Assembly: GCF_036059255.1 (NCBI RefSeq)
Contig: NZ_CP107947.1
Coordinates: forward strand, 5,084,001 to 5,148,000
Origin: Micromonospora sp. NBC_00389
GTDB taxonomy: Bacteria; Actinomycetota; Actinomycetes; Mycobacteriales; Micromonosporaceae
Reading direction: 5' to 3'
Length of the DNA stretch: 64,000 nt
Both the position numbers and the translations under genes were made by a program. Numbering within the stretch: the stretch's first letter is position 1; each line of letters opens with the position of its first letter. Below are positions 16,092 to 23,571 of this stretch, piece after piece. The notes under the pieces are model-generated. The model was not told where the DNA came from, did no database searches, and saw only the letters and a program-made list of their open reading frames with translations.

Positions 16092-18176
16092 ATGGCCACG
16101 GTGGATCGGCGCACATTCCTCAAGGCGATGGGAGTCCCCGCGATCGGCGCGGCGCTCCCGTTGGACCTCAGCAAGGCGCTCGCCATCCCGGCGAACAACC
16201 GGACCGGCTCGATCAACGACGTCGAGCACGTCATCATCCTGATGCAGGAGAACCGGTCCTTCGACCACTACTTCGGCACCATGCGCGGGGTACGCGGCTT
16301 CGGTGACCCGCATCCGGCGACACTGCCGTCCGGCAGCGACGTGTGGCACCAGCCCGACGGCGCCGACGAGCTGCTGCCGTTCCGGCCCGAGGTGAAGGAC
16401 CTCGGCCAGACCTTCCTGCCGGACCCTCCGCACGGCTGGAACGACGGGCACGCCGCCTGGAACGACGGCCGGTTCGACCAGTGGGTGCCGAACAAGGGCG
16501 TCACGGCGATGACCTACCACACCCGCCAGGACCTGCCCTACCACTACGCTCTCGCCGACGCCTTCACGGTCTGCGACAGCTACCACTGCTCGCTGATGGG
16601 GCCGACCGACCCGAACCGCTACCACATGTGGAGCGGCTGGGTCGGCAACGACGGCAAGGGCGGCGGCCCGGTCATCACCAACGCGGAGGCCGGCTACAAC
16701 TGGTCGACGTACCCGGAGCGGCTGGAGCGCAACGGCATCTCGTGGAAGATCTACCAGGACGTCGGCATCGGCCTCAACGCCGCCGGCTCCTGGGGCTGGA
16801 CGAACGATCCGTACATCGGCAACTACGGCGACAACTCGCTGCTCTACTTCCACCAGTACCAGAACGCGCAGCCCGGCACGCCGCTGGCGGACCGGGCCAA
16901 GACCGGCACCGAGATCAGGACCCAGGGCCGCGACCCGGAGGCGTTGCTGGCCGACTTCCGGGCCGACGTCGAGGCCGGACGACTGCCGCAGGTCTCCTGG
17001 ATCACCGCACCCGAGGCGTACACCGAGCACCCGAACTGGGAGCCGGCCTACGGCTCGTGGTACATCTCGCAGGTCATCGACATCCTCGCGTCGAACCCCG
17101 AGGTGTGGAGCAAGATGGCGCTCTTCATCACGTACGACGAGGAGGGCGGCTTCTTCGACCACGTGGTCCCGCCGACACCCCCGCAGACCCGCGAGCACGG
17201 GCAGTCGACCGTGCCGACCACCAACGAGATCTTCCCGGGCGACGCCGACCACCCGGCCGGGCCGTACGGCCTCGGCATCCGGGTGCCGATGATCATCGTT
17301 TCGCCGTGGACGCGGGGCGGCTACGTCAACTCGCAGGTGTTCGACCACACCTCACTGATCAAGTTCCTGGAGGCGCGGTTCGGGCACGGCCGGCCGGACC
17401 TCATCGAGCAGAACATCACCCCGTGGCGGCGCGCTGTCGTCGGTGACCTGACCACGGCCTTCGACTTCCGGCACCCGAACCGGTCGCAGCACCCCACCCT
17501 CCCGGACACCGACGACTTCAAGCCCGACGAGCTGGTCCGGCACCCCGACGAGATGCCGGTCCCGCCAGCGGACCAGCGGCTGCCGAAGCAGGAGCGCGGC
17601 GTACGCCCGGCGCGGGCGATCCCGTACACCCTGCACGCCGACGGGCGTGTCAGCGACGGCGCGGTCCGCGTCGACTTCCGTAACTCCGGCCGTGCCGCGG
17701 CGGTCTTCCAGGTACGCCGGGCCGGCAGCGCGGATGCCCCCCGCAGCTACACCGTCGAGTCGGGCAAGCACCTGACGGACACCTGGGAGGCCACGTCCGG
17801 GTACGACCTGTCGGTGCACGGGCCGAACGGGTTCTTCCGACGGTTCACCGATGGCCCGTCGAGCCGGCACGCCACGAACCTCGACATCACCCCCTCGTAC
17901 GACGAGCGGGACGACAAGGTCACCCTCACGCTCAAGAACCGTGGCGCCAAGCGGGTGGAGGTGACGGTCCGGGACGGCTACCGCACCCGTTCGGTCAAGC
18001 TGTCGCTGCGGCCCGGCGAGACGGAGCGCGCGACGTGGACGCTCTCGCGCACCCACGGCTGGTACGACCTGACCGTCACCGTCGCAGGTGACGCCGAATT
18101 CGCCTACCGCTACGCGGGCCACGTCGAGAACGGCAAGGACAGCATCAGCGACCCCTCCCTCGGCGGGCTCGTCTGA
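16092..18176 (+). CDS. Tat-exported phospholipase C (phosphocholine-specific type)
   Basis: The 694-aa protein begins with a twin-arginine signal, DRRTFLKAMG. HVIILMQENRSFDHYFG is the metal-binding and nucleophile motif of the PlcC/phosphoesterase family, and YDEEGGFFDHVVPP, with GIRVPMIIVSPWTRGG downstream, completes the core (to about residue 460). Two beta-rich C-terminal modules follow (about 500-690), as in haemolytic and non-haemolytic bacterial phospholipases C. It should split phosphatidylcholine or sphingomyelin outside the cell, often under phosphate starvation; no PHO box was identified. Confidence 0.93.
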   Translation: MATVDRRTFLKAMGVPAIGAALPLDLSKALAIPANNRTGSINDVEHVIILMQENRSFDHYFGTMRGVRGFGDPHPATLPSGSDVWHQPDGADELLPFRPEVKDLGQTFLPDPPHGWNDGHAAWNDGRFDQWVPNKGVTAMTYHTRQDLPYHYALADAFTVCDSYHCSLMGPTDPNRYHMWSGWVGNDGKGGGPVITNAEAGYNWSTYPERLERNGISWKIYQDVGIGLNAAGSWGWTNDPYIGNYGDNSLLYFHQYQNAQPGTPLADRAKTGTEIRTQGRDPEALLADFRADVEAGRLPQVSWITAPEAYTEHPNWEPAYGSWYISQVIDILASNPEVWSKMALFITYDEEGGFFDHVVPPTPPQTREHGQSTVPTTNEIFPGDADHPAGPYGLGIRVPMIIVSPWTRGGYVNSQVFDHTSLIKFLEARFGHGRPDLIEQNITPWRRAVVGDLTTAFDFRHPNRSQHPTLPDTDDFKPDELVRHPDEMPVPPADQRLPKQERGVRPARAIPYTLHADGRVSDGAVRVDFRNSGRAAAVFQVRRAGSADAPRSYTVESGKHLTDTWEATSGYDLSVHGPNGFFRRFTDGPSSRHATNLDITPSYDERDDKVTLTLKNRGAKRVEVTVRDGYRTRSVKLSLRPGETERATWTLSRTHGWYDLTVTVAGDAEFAYRYAGHVENGKDSISDPSLGGLV

Positions 18177-18178
18177 GC

Positions 18179-18224
18179 GACGTCGCGTGACCCGGGCCGC
18201 TGCTGGCCCGGGTCACGCGACGTC
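18179..18224. terminator. Bidirectional hairpin terminator
   Basis: GACGTCGCGTGACCCGGGCC and its exact reverse complement flank GCTGCT, a perfect 20-bp stem. It starts 2 bp past the phospholipase stop and lies before the convergent lipoprotein gene's stop. Confidence 0.85.
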
Positions 18225-18246
18225 CAGGGGGTCGCGGACGCACCCG

Positions 18247-18654
18247 CTACAACTGCAGGAAGCTCTGCACCCCGGCCAGCTTGAGGGCCTCGGTACGTAC
18301 GTCGGCGCACTGCTCCTTGGTGAGGGTGTCGATCTGGGAACCGTCGGGCACCCCGCCGCGCTGGTCGTACCACCCGCTGAGCCCGGTGGCGAGCCGCCCC
18401 ATCACCTCGATCTCTCCGGGGGCCTTGCGCAGCGCCGGCAACTCACCGCGCAGGTAGTCACAGAGGGCCGTCGCCGTGACCCCACCCGATTCGGTTCCCG
18501 CTCCGGTGGTCACCGACGGCGCCGCCGCGGCGCTCACCTCGGCGCTCGCTTCTGGAGACGACGAGGCGGTGGTGTCGTCGTCGCTGCTGCCCCCGCACGC
18601 GGTGAGCGTCACGCTCGACAGGACGACCAACGCGAAGAGCCTCACCTTGATCAT
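18247..18654 (-). CDS. Small secreted lipoprotein, function unknown
   Basis: The 135-aa protein has a lipobox (TLTAC, Cys20), then a 40-residue Ser/Ala/Thr linker. The globular end (about 60-135) has two Cys, in ALCDYL and EQCADV, probably forming a disulfide, and a helical composition. No family was recognised. It is a single gene with its own promoter region and is convergent with the phospholipase gene. Confidence 0.75.
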   Translation of the reverse strand: MIKVRLFALVVLSSVTLTACGGSSDDDTTASSSPEASAEVSAAAAPSVTTGAGTESGGVTATALCDYLRGELPALRKAPGEIEVMGRLATGLSGWYDQRGGVPDGSQIDTLTKEQCADVRTEALKLAGVQSFLQL

Positions 18655-18803
18655 TCTGATTCTCCGATCGGTGCCGAGGCAGGCCGGTGACGATGCATGC
18701 GTCGACGCTAGGCCGGATCCGCCAGCGGGGAATCGGGTGATTCCCTATCCACCGGATCGGCCGGCGACACGGGCGCGCCCACCCGTACCCGTGATCGGGC
18801 CAC

Positions 18804-19640
18804 TCAGAACTCCTCGTACACCGCCGGGTCCTGGTCCGCGAGGCGCCCGTCGGCGCGGCCCAGCGCGGAGATGGCCTCGACCTCGTCATCGGTGAGCTTG
18901 ATGCCGAAGATGTCCAGGTTTTCGGCCTGCCGCTGCGGGGAGGCGGCCTTGGGCAGCGGGATCACCTGACGCGCCACGTGCCAGGCGAGGATGGCCTGCG
19001 CCGGGCTGACGCCGTGGGCGGTCGCCATCTCCACGATCACGGGGTGCTGCTGCAGGTCGTTGCCACGACCGAGCGGGCTCCAGCCTTGCACGAGGATGCC
19101 GTGCTCCCGGTGGTAGTCGATCGCCTCCTGCTGCGGGAAGTACGGATGCACCTCGATCTGGTTGACCACCGGGGCGACACCAGTCTCGGCCACCAGCCGG
19201 TCGATGTGCTCGGGCAGGAAGTTGGAGAGTCCGATGTGCCGGACCAGACCACGCTCGCGGGCCTCGATCAGCGCCCGCCATGCCTGCACGTACAGGTCGA
19301 CCTTGGGGTTGGGCCAGTGGATCAGGTACAGGTCGATCCGGTCGAGGCCGGTGCGGAACACACTCTCCTCGATGGTGGTCAGCGCCTCGTCGAAGTGGTG
19401 GTGCCGGCCCGGCAGCTTCGAGGTGACGACCAACTCGTCGCGTACGTCGCCGGCCGACCGGACGGCCCGGCCCACCGCGCCCTCGTTCTCGTAGTTCACC
19501 GCGGAGTCGATCAACCGGTAGCCCGCCCGAATCGCCTGAGCCATGGCGTCGACGCCCGCCGAGCCGTTCAGCCGGTACGTGCCGAGCCCGATCGCCGGCA
19601 ACGTCGTGCCGTCGGCGGCCGTCAGGTGGGGGATCGCCAT
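18804..19640 (-). CDS. Aldo/keto reductase
   Basis: The 278-aa product has the complete AKR tetrad: Asp45 in RLIDSAVNYENE, Tyr50 in the same motif, Lys75 in VTSKLPG and His108 in YLIHWP. GLSNFLPEHI and the NADPH-binding IPLPKAASPQR near the end are also in place. It should reduce aldehydes or ketones with NADPH, similar to 2,5-diketo-gluconate reductases. GAGAGG precedes the ATG. No functional neighbour is evident. Confidence 0.93.
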   Translation of the reverse strand: MAIPHLTAADGTTLPAIGLGTYRLNGSAGVDAMAQAIRAGYRLIDSAVNYENEGAVGRAVRSAGDVRDELVVTSKLPGRHHHFDEALTTIEESVFRTGLDRIDLYLIHWPNPKVDLYVQAWRALIEARERGLVRHIGLSNFLPEHIDRLVAETGVAPVVNQIEVHPYFPQQEAIDYHREHGILVQGWSPLGRGNDLQQHPVIVEMATAHGVSPAQAILAWHVARQVIPLPKAASPQRQAENLDIFGIKLTDDEVEAISALGRADGRLADQDPAVYEEF

Positions 19641-19854
19641 GGTTGATCTGCCTCTCGTCGACCCGTGAATTGGACCCTACCCGCACGAGCCGCGTGCCGG
19701 CGGAGGCTCGATGCTGAACGCGTTCCGGTTATCGGGTGATTGCCCGCCCCGTCGAGGATTCGCCGCTGAGCAGCGGGTCGGTACGCCGCTCGATTTCGGG
19801 TAGATCCATCGCTGCGGCCAGGAGATTGCCGAGCCGGCGGGCGTTGTCCAGCCC

Positions 19855-20526
19855 TTACCCCTTGCCGGCCCAGTCGTCGAAAGTGAGCCTGATGTTCTCG
19901 TCCGTGGTGATGACGTCCAAAACGGGGCCTCGCTTGTCGCGTTCGCGGAACCGCACGTAGCGAATGTCCGAGAGGGGGAACTCGCGCTCGATCGTGCCTT
20001 GTTTGCGCACTGCGTTCTGTGCCGAGATGAAGAAGCGTTCGGGTGTCACTCTGAGGTAGGCGTTTTCGTCGACGAGGCGGTCGAGATTGACATCGGCGAT
20101 GGCCAGCAAGGGGTCCTCGCCAGGCACCACCCAACGTAGGATCCGCAGTACCTCTGCTGGCACAGCCTCATTGAACACCGTGAGAGGCGGATCCAGCGGA
20201 GCCGGTTGAGTGTTAGCACGGTTGCGAAGGGCCGCCACCCGCTCGGCCAACGCCTCGGCCATGCCAGCGACGTCTCGGATGCTCTGACGCTTAGTGGTGA
20301 ACGGCAGACTGCGCTCGGCCGGGAGTTCGGCGATCAAACGGCACTGACGCTCAAGGTCGGCGAGGAGACCCGCGACGTCGTCCATGGCTCGAGTGTGCTC
20401 GCGCTGAGTGTCGGCGGCCAACTCGGCCAGAAGTCGTTCGTTCTCGACAGCATTCGCCTCGTCGCGGCTGATGTGACCGGCGCGCAACACCTGAGAGCGA
20501 TACCAGGACCACTGCGCCATGAGCAT
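19855..20526 (-). CDS. Unrecognised coiled-coil protein with a possible PH-like C-terminal domain
   Basis: From ATG 20526 the product is 223 aa. Residues 20-110 are helical and charged (LAELAADTQREHTRAMDDVAG), likely coiled coil. The C-terminal part (about 130-223) is beta-rich: RFFISAQNAVR, IRYVRFRERDKRG and VITTDENIRLTF read like a bacterial PH-like or YokE-type domain. The frame stays open for about 41 codons upstream, back to the pentapeptide gene's stop, but that stretch has no ATG, GTG or TTG, so either the start is non-standard or a frameshift hides it. It may be the last gene of the RiPP operon. Confidence 0.6.
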   Translation of the reverse strand: MLMAQWSWYRSQVLRAGHISRDEANAVENERLLAELAADTQREHTRAMDDVAGLLADLERQCRLIAELPAERSLPFTTKRQSIRDVAGMAEALAERVAALRNRANTQPAPLDPPLTVFNEAVPAEVLRILRWVVPGEDPLLAIADVNLDRLVDENAYLRVTPERFFISAQNAVRKQGTIEREFPLSDIRYVRFRERDKRGPVLDVITTDENIRLTFDDWAGKG

Positions 20527-20649
20527 GCCGTGAGCGTCGGCGAGAATCTGCTCGATGTTCTTCAGAATGTCGGCGCGACGGCTCTGTCCGTCAGTATCGA
20601 GCGCCTTGATGTGCCCGCGGACGAGCGCTCGGTGCCTTTCTTGATGAAG

Positions 20650-21312
20650 TCAGTCGTTGCGCACGGTCAGGCCCAAGGCGGCGATGGCCAGCTCGGTGAG
20701 ATCGGGCAGTTGGTCCTCGGCGAGGGTGACGCCGGACAGGTTGTCGAGTGGCGTGTTGAGCCCGCGGAGCCGGGTGCCTCGCAGGTCGGCGCCGTCGAGG
20801 TGACAGGAGTCCAGTTCCAGACCGGCGAGGTCGCAGGACCGCAGCGCGATTCCGGGCAGACGGCAGGTGGACCAGGTGCCGTGGGTGAGGGTGCAGTCGG
20901 TGAAGGCGACCGAGCCGACGGCGGTAACGCGCTGGAACGTGGTGTAGTCGAAGCGGCAGCCGTCGAACAGGACGTCCTTGAGGCGTACGTCGGTGAGCCT
21001 GGTGCCGGTGAACCGTGAGCCGGTGATGGCGCACCGTTCGATGGTGACGCCGGTCAGGGTCGCGCCGGAGAAGTCGGTGCGGGTGATGTCGCAGCCGTAG
21101 ATGCTGCCTGCTTCCCAGGTGCTCTCGCTGAGGTCGCCACCGGTGATCAGGCTGCTGCGGATGCTGCAGTCCTCCAGCTGCACACCGCGCCACGACGCAC
21201 CCTCGACGAACGCCTCGGTGAGGACATCGGCCAGGTCGGTCACGCGGTCGAGGTCCTCCGGGTCGAGGTCCGGTAGCAGGATCCTCACGTCGCCGACTGT
21301 CGTGGTGCGCAT
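20650..21312 (-). CDS. Pentapeptide-repeat protein
   Basis: The 220-aa protein has a short N-terminal helical part (1-35) and then about 20 pentapeptide repeats, with central Leu/Phe/Cys as in GGDLSESTWEAGS and DGCRFDYTTF. This makes a right-handed quadrilateral beta-helix. Some family members mimic DNA and protect gyrase (Qnr/MfpA); others are scaffolds. The gene follows the RiPP precursor by 71 bp on the same strand and may be the immunity or scaffold factor of that cluster, which is an inference from position only. Confidence 0.88.
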   Translation of the reverse strand: MRTTTVGDVRILLPDLDPEDLDRVTDLADVLTEAFVEGASWRGVQLEDCSIRSSLITGGDLSESTWEAGSIYGCDITRTDFSGATLTGVTIERCAITGSRFTGTRLTDVRLKDVLFDGCRFDYTTFQRVTAVGSVAFTDCTLTHGTWSTCRLPGIALRSCDLAGLELDSCHLDGADLRGTRLRGLNTPLDNLSGVTLAEDQLPDLTELAIAALGLTVRND

Positions 21313-21383
21313 GTGTCCTCAACCTGTGTGGGCGCGGGGTAGGCACGCCACCCCGCGCATCCGGTCGTTCTCGCCTACAGCGG

Positions 21384-21566
21384 TTACTTCTTCTTGTTCC
21401 AGTTGTCCCAGCCGGGCCGGCTGTCAAACTTGCCCTTGTTGGCCCAGGCAGGGCGGTTGTCGAACTTCGCCGCATCGATCGACGCTACCGACCGGTCCGG
21501 GTCGACACCGAGGCGGGCGAGCTGTTCCGGTGCGGCGTTGACGAGGGTGGCCAGCGCGTTGGTCAT
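21384..21566 (-). CDS. RiPP precursor peptide, multiple-cyclophane (triceptide, AmcA-like) type
   Basis: The 60-aa peptide has a leader (about 1-33) rich in Ala and Leu and a polar C-terminal core. The core holds FDN, WAN, FDS and WDN, each an aromatic residue followed two places later by Asn or Ser, plus NRP and SRP spacers and a KKK tail. Aromatic-X-Asn/Asp/Ser is the substrate pattern of three-residue cyclophane-forming radical SAM enzymes, so up to four or five rings are possible. The ATG overlaps the maturase stop (ATGA). The resemblance to the actinobacterial AmcA family is from memory and should be confirmed. Confidence 0.82.
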   Translation of the reverse strand: MTNALATLVNAAPEQLARLGVDPDRSVASIDAAKFDNRPAWANKGKFDSRPGWDNWNKKK

Positions 21567-22699
21567 GGTGGTCCTCCTTCAGGGGTGAGGTGGTCGGCGG
21601 TGGCGCGGACGAGGGCTTGTCGGGTGGTGCGGCAGTAGGTGGTCTCGCGGGCGGTGAACGTCGCATGCTCGAAGTAGCGGTTCCCGGCTTGGGCGCCACG
21701 GCAGAAGTCGTAGAAGGTGCAGTGGTCGGCGCAGTCGTTGAGCGCGGTGACGAATTCGGTGACGTAGCGTAGGTCGCCGGCACGAGCGATCATGGCGGTG
21801 ATCGGCTGACGGAGAACGTTGCCAACGATGAAGTCGCCGTAGCGCGGCTCGGTGATGCCGAGGAGTTCCGGTGACAGCAGCACCACCTGGCCGTCGCAGG
21901 AGACGGTGGGGATCGGCTCGTATGGAGCGTGGTCGACCTGGTTGGCACGGGTGGCGGCGAGGTAGTCGGCCAGCCGGTCCAGGTCACGAATCCGTAAGGG
22001 ACTGCCGTTGACACGGCGTTGGACGAGGCGGAGCCAGAATCGGTACGCGGACTCCTCGGTCACCGTGGTCCGGTCGGCGCCTTCCTGTTCCTCGATGTTG
22101 AAGCCCACCGACTGGCAGCCCGGCAGGTCGGTGAAGAAACCGACGAGGGTATTGGCGTGGTCGATGGTCTCCGGTGTGACGACACAGATCACCGAATACC
22201 GCAGACCGGCCTCGGCCAGGGTCCGCATCCCACGCAGGGTCCGACTGTCCGTCGGGTTGCCGGCCCGGTCCAGGCGGTTGCGGTTCAGCGGGCCGGGCCC
22301 GTCGATGCTGACCCCGACGTCGAATCCGTAGGCGGCGAAGAGCTCGCACCACCGCCGGTTGATCAGCGTGGCGTTCGTCTGGATCTCGTGCCGCACCCTC
22401 CCTGCACGCCGCAGGTCCTCGAACGGGGCCAACAGATCCCGGAACACGTCGACGGGTGTGGCGGTGGGTTCGCCTCCGTGCCACACGACGCTCACGGGGA
22501 AGTCGCTGTTCTGCTGCGCGATCGATTCGGCGCACGCCTGCGCCACCGCGTTGCTCATGATGCGGCGGGACCTGCGGTCGGGTAGGTAGCAGTAGCTGCA
22601 GTCGAGGTTGCAGAAGCTGGTCGGTTGCATGACCAGGGTGTGGAAGGTACTGGCGATCGCCGGATGGCCGGTCGCGTTGATGACACCAATGCCGTTCAC
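21563..22699 (-). CDS. Radical SAM/SPASM cyclophane-forming peptide maturase (AmcB-like)
   Basis: The GTG at 22699 overlaps the stop of the preceding gene (GTGA) and gives 378 aa. SFCNLDCSYCYLP carries the CxxxCxxC cluster motif (C30, C34, C37), VVWHGGEPTA is the SAM-binding GGEP, and HEIQTNATLI and GVSIDGPG follow as in anaerobic sulfatase-maturase-like enzymes. The C-terminal SPASM part has the Cys set DCADHCTFYDFC plus a later Cys. Such enzymes join an aromatic ring to the beta-carbon two residues on. Its stop overlaps the precursor start, an unusual maturase-before-peptide order that ties their translation together. Confidence 0.93.
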   Translation of the reverse strand: MNGIGVINATGHPAIASTFHTLVMQPTSFCNLDCSYCYLPDRRSRRIMSNAVAQACAESIAQQNSDFPVSVVWHGGEPTATPVDVFRDLLAPFEDLRRAGRVRHEIQTNATLINRRWCELFAAYGFDVGVSIDGPGPLNRNRLDRAGNPTDSRTLRGMRTLAEAGLRYSVICVVTPETIDHANTLVGFFTDLPGCQSVGFNIEEQEGADRTTVTEESAYRFWLRLVQRRVNGSPLRIRDLDRLADYLAATRANQVDHAPYEPIPTVSCDGQVVLLSPELLGITEPRYGDFIVGNVLRQPITAMIARAGDLRYVTEFVTALNDCADHCTFYDFCRGAQAGNRYFEHATFTARETTYCRTTRQALVRATADHLTPEGGPP

Positions 22700-22977
22700 G
22701 ATGGTGGTTCCTCGGCCGGCGCGCCTTCCACGATGGTGACGCGGTAGGCGTGGGTGTGCCGGGCGGGCCAGCCGAGGAACCGGTCGAACATGTCGGCGGC
22801 GCTGCCCGTCACGCTCGGGTTGAGCCGATGCAGATCGTCGATCGCGTCGTGCAGGCACGCGGCCAGATAGAGGAACAGGCTCACCGGTGCGTCCTGGTAC
22901 TCGGCCAACAGCGCGAGCTTCGCCGCGCCGCAGGGCCATGGCTGCCCGCACCGGCGGCACAGCCACAGTGGACGCAT
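22696..22977 (-). CDS. Small Cys-motif protein of the RiPP operon, function unknown
   Basis: The ATG at 22977 (MRPLWLC) has GGAG nine bases upstream; the longer frame to 23088 would overlap a 54-aa ORF and add low-complexity sequence. The 93-aa product starts LWLCRRCGQPWPCGAAKLAL, with a CxxC-x4-C pattern fit for zinc, then a helical stretch. Similar small proteins sit beside radical SAM genes in actinobacteria and are sometimes labelled flavin reductase without good reason. The stop overlaps the maturase start (GTGA), so it is probably an accessory such as a leader-peptide recognition or delivery factor. Confidence 0.72.
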   Translation of the reverse strand: MRPLWLCRRCGQPWPCGAAKLALLAEYQDAPVSLFLYLAACLHDAIDDLHRLNPSVTGSAADMFDRFLGWPARHTHAYRVTIVEGAPAEEPPS

Positions 22978-23039
22978 CGGCAGGTGCTCCACCCCGGCCG
23001 GTGTGCTCCGTTGCGCCGCGGGACGGCCCTGCGGCCCGG

Positions 23040-23204
23040 TCACCGCCGACCGCTTTCGCGGGCCTGCTGGTCGAACAGCCGACGCCACACGTAGGTGAGC
23101 AGCGGCGGATCAACGGGCCGCACCGGCCACTGCGAGGACGCCGGCCCGGCCTGGGGGCGCCGGGACTGGTCGGCCATCGCGTTACGCGAGACGTACACCG
23201 TCAT
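23040..23204 (-). CDS. Short ORF (54 aa) at the head of the RiPP operon
   Basis: The frame starts ATGACGGTGTAC, with GAGGG seven bases upstream. Codons mostly end in G or C, as in neighbouring genes. The product, MTVYVSRNAMADQSRRPQ at its start and LLTYVWRRLFDQQARESGRR at its end, has no signal peptide or Cys and no family I recognise. It ends 63 bp before the start of the 93-aa gene. Being first after the divergent promoter it could be a small regulator or accessory peptide. It is short enough that standard size cut-offs would miss it. Confidence 0.5.
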   Translation of the reverse strand: MTVYVSRNAMADQSRRPQAGPASSQWPVRPVDPPLLTYVWRRLFDQQARESGRR

Positions 23205-23501
23205 GCCGCCACCCTCATTCGAGACGATGAGCGGTGGGCTCGCCGGGGGAAGGGCGAGCCCACCGCACCGCGGCGGCTGGGAGGAGACCGCCGGTCACCC
23301 ACCCACGCAGCCCTCACGGCGGTACGCAGGCGGGGAAAACGCCGAGACAGTTCGCTCCTGGACGGGCCGAGCCGGCGGCCCAGGCCGTGGTGTGGTGTGC
23401 CGGTCATCGATCCCTCCATCTACAGCTCTTTGTCAGGCCCTCCCGGCACCGGCATCGACACGTGCCGGTGACCTGGGGTGAACTGAACGTAGGGGCGACC
23501 T

Positions 23502-23527
23502 GTACGGAGAACCGGGAAAATCCGTAC
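23502..23527. promoter_or_regulatory. Inverted repeat in the divergent RiPP/XRE promoter
   Basis: GTACGGA and TCCGTAC are exact reverse complements 12 bp apart, centred about 57 bp before the XRE regulator start. The position and spacing suit a dimeric helix-turn-helix protein, so the neighbouring XRE protein is the obvious candidate binder. Confidence 0.45.
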
Positions 23528-23571
23528 CGGGTCCGGCGGTCATCAGCAGGCAGGGTGATGGTGTGCGAGGG

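Noticed and set aside
21563..23113. Radical SAM gene extended to 516 aa
   Set aside because: The first 138 residues are low complexity and overlap two other frames; the GTG at 22699 is coupled to the previous gene and places the cluster motif at the usual distance.
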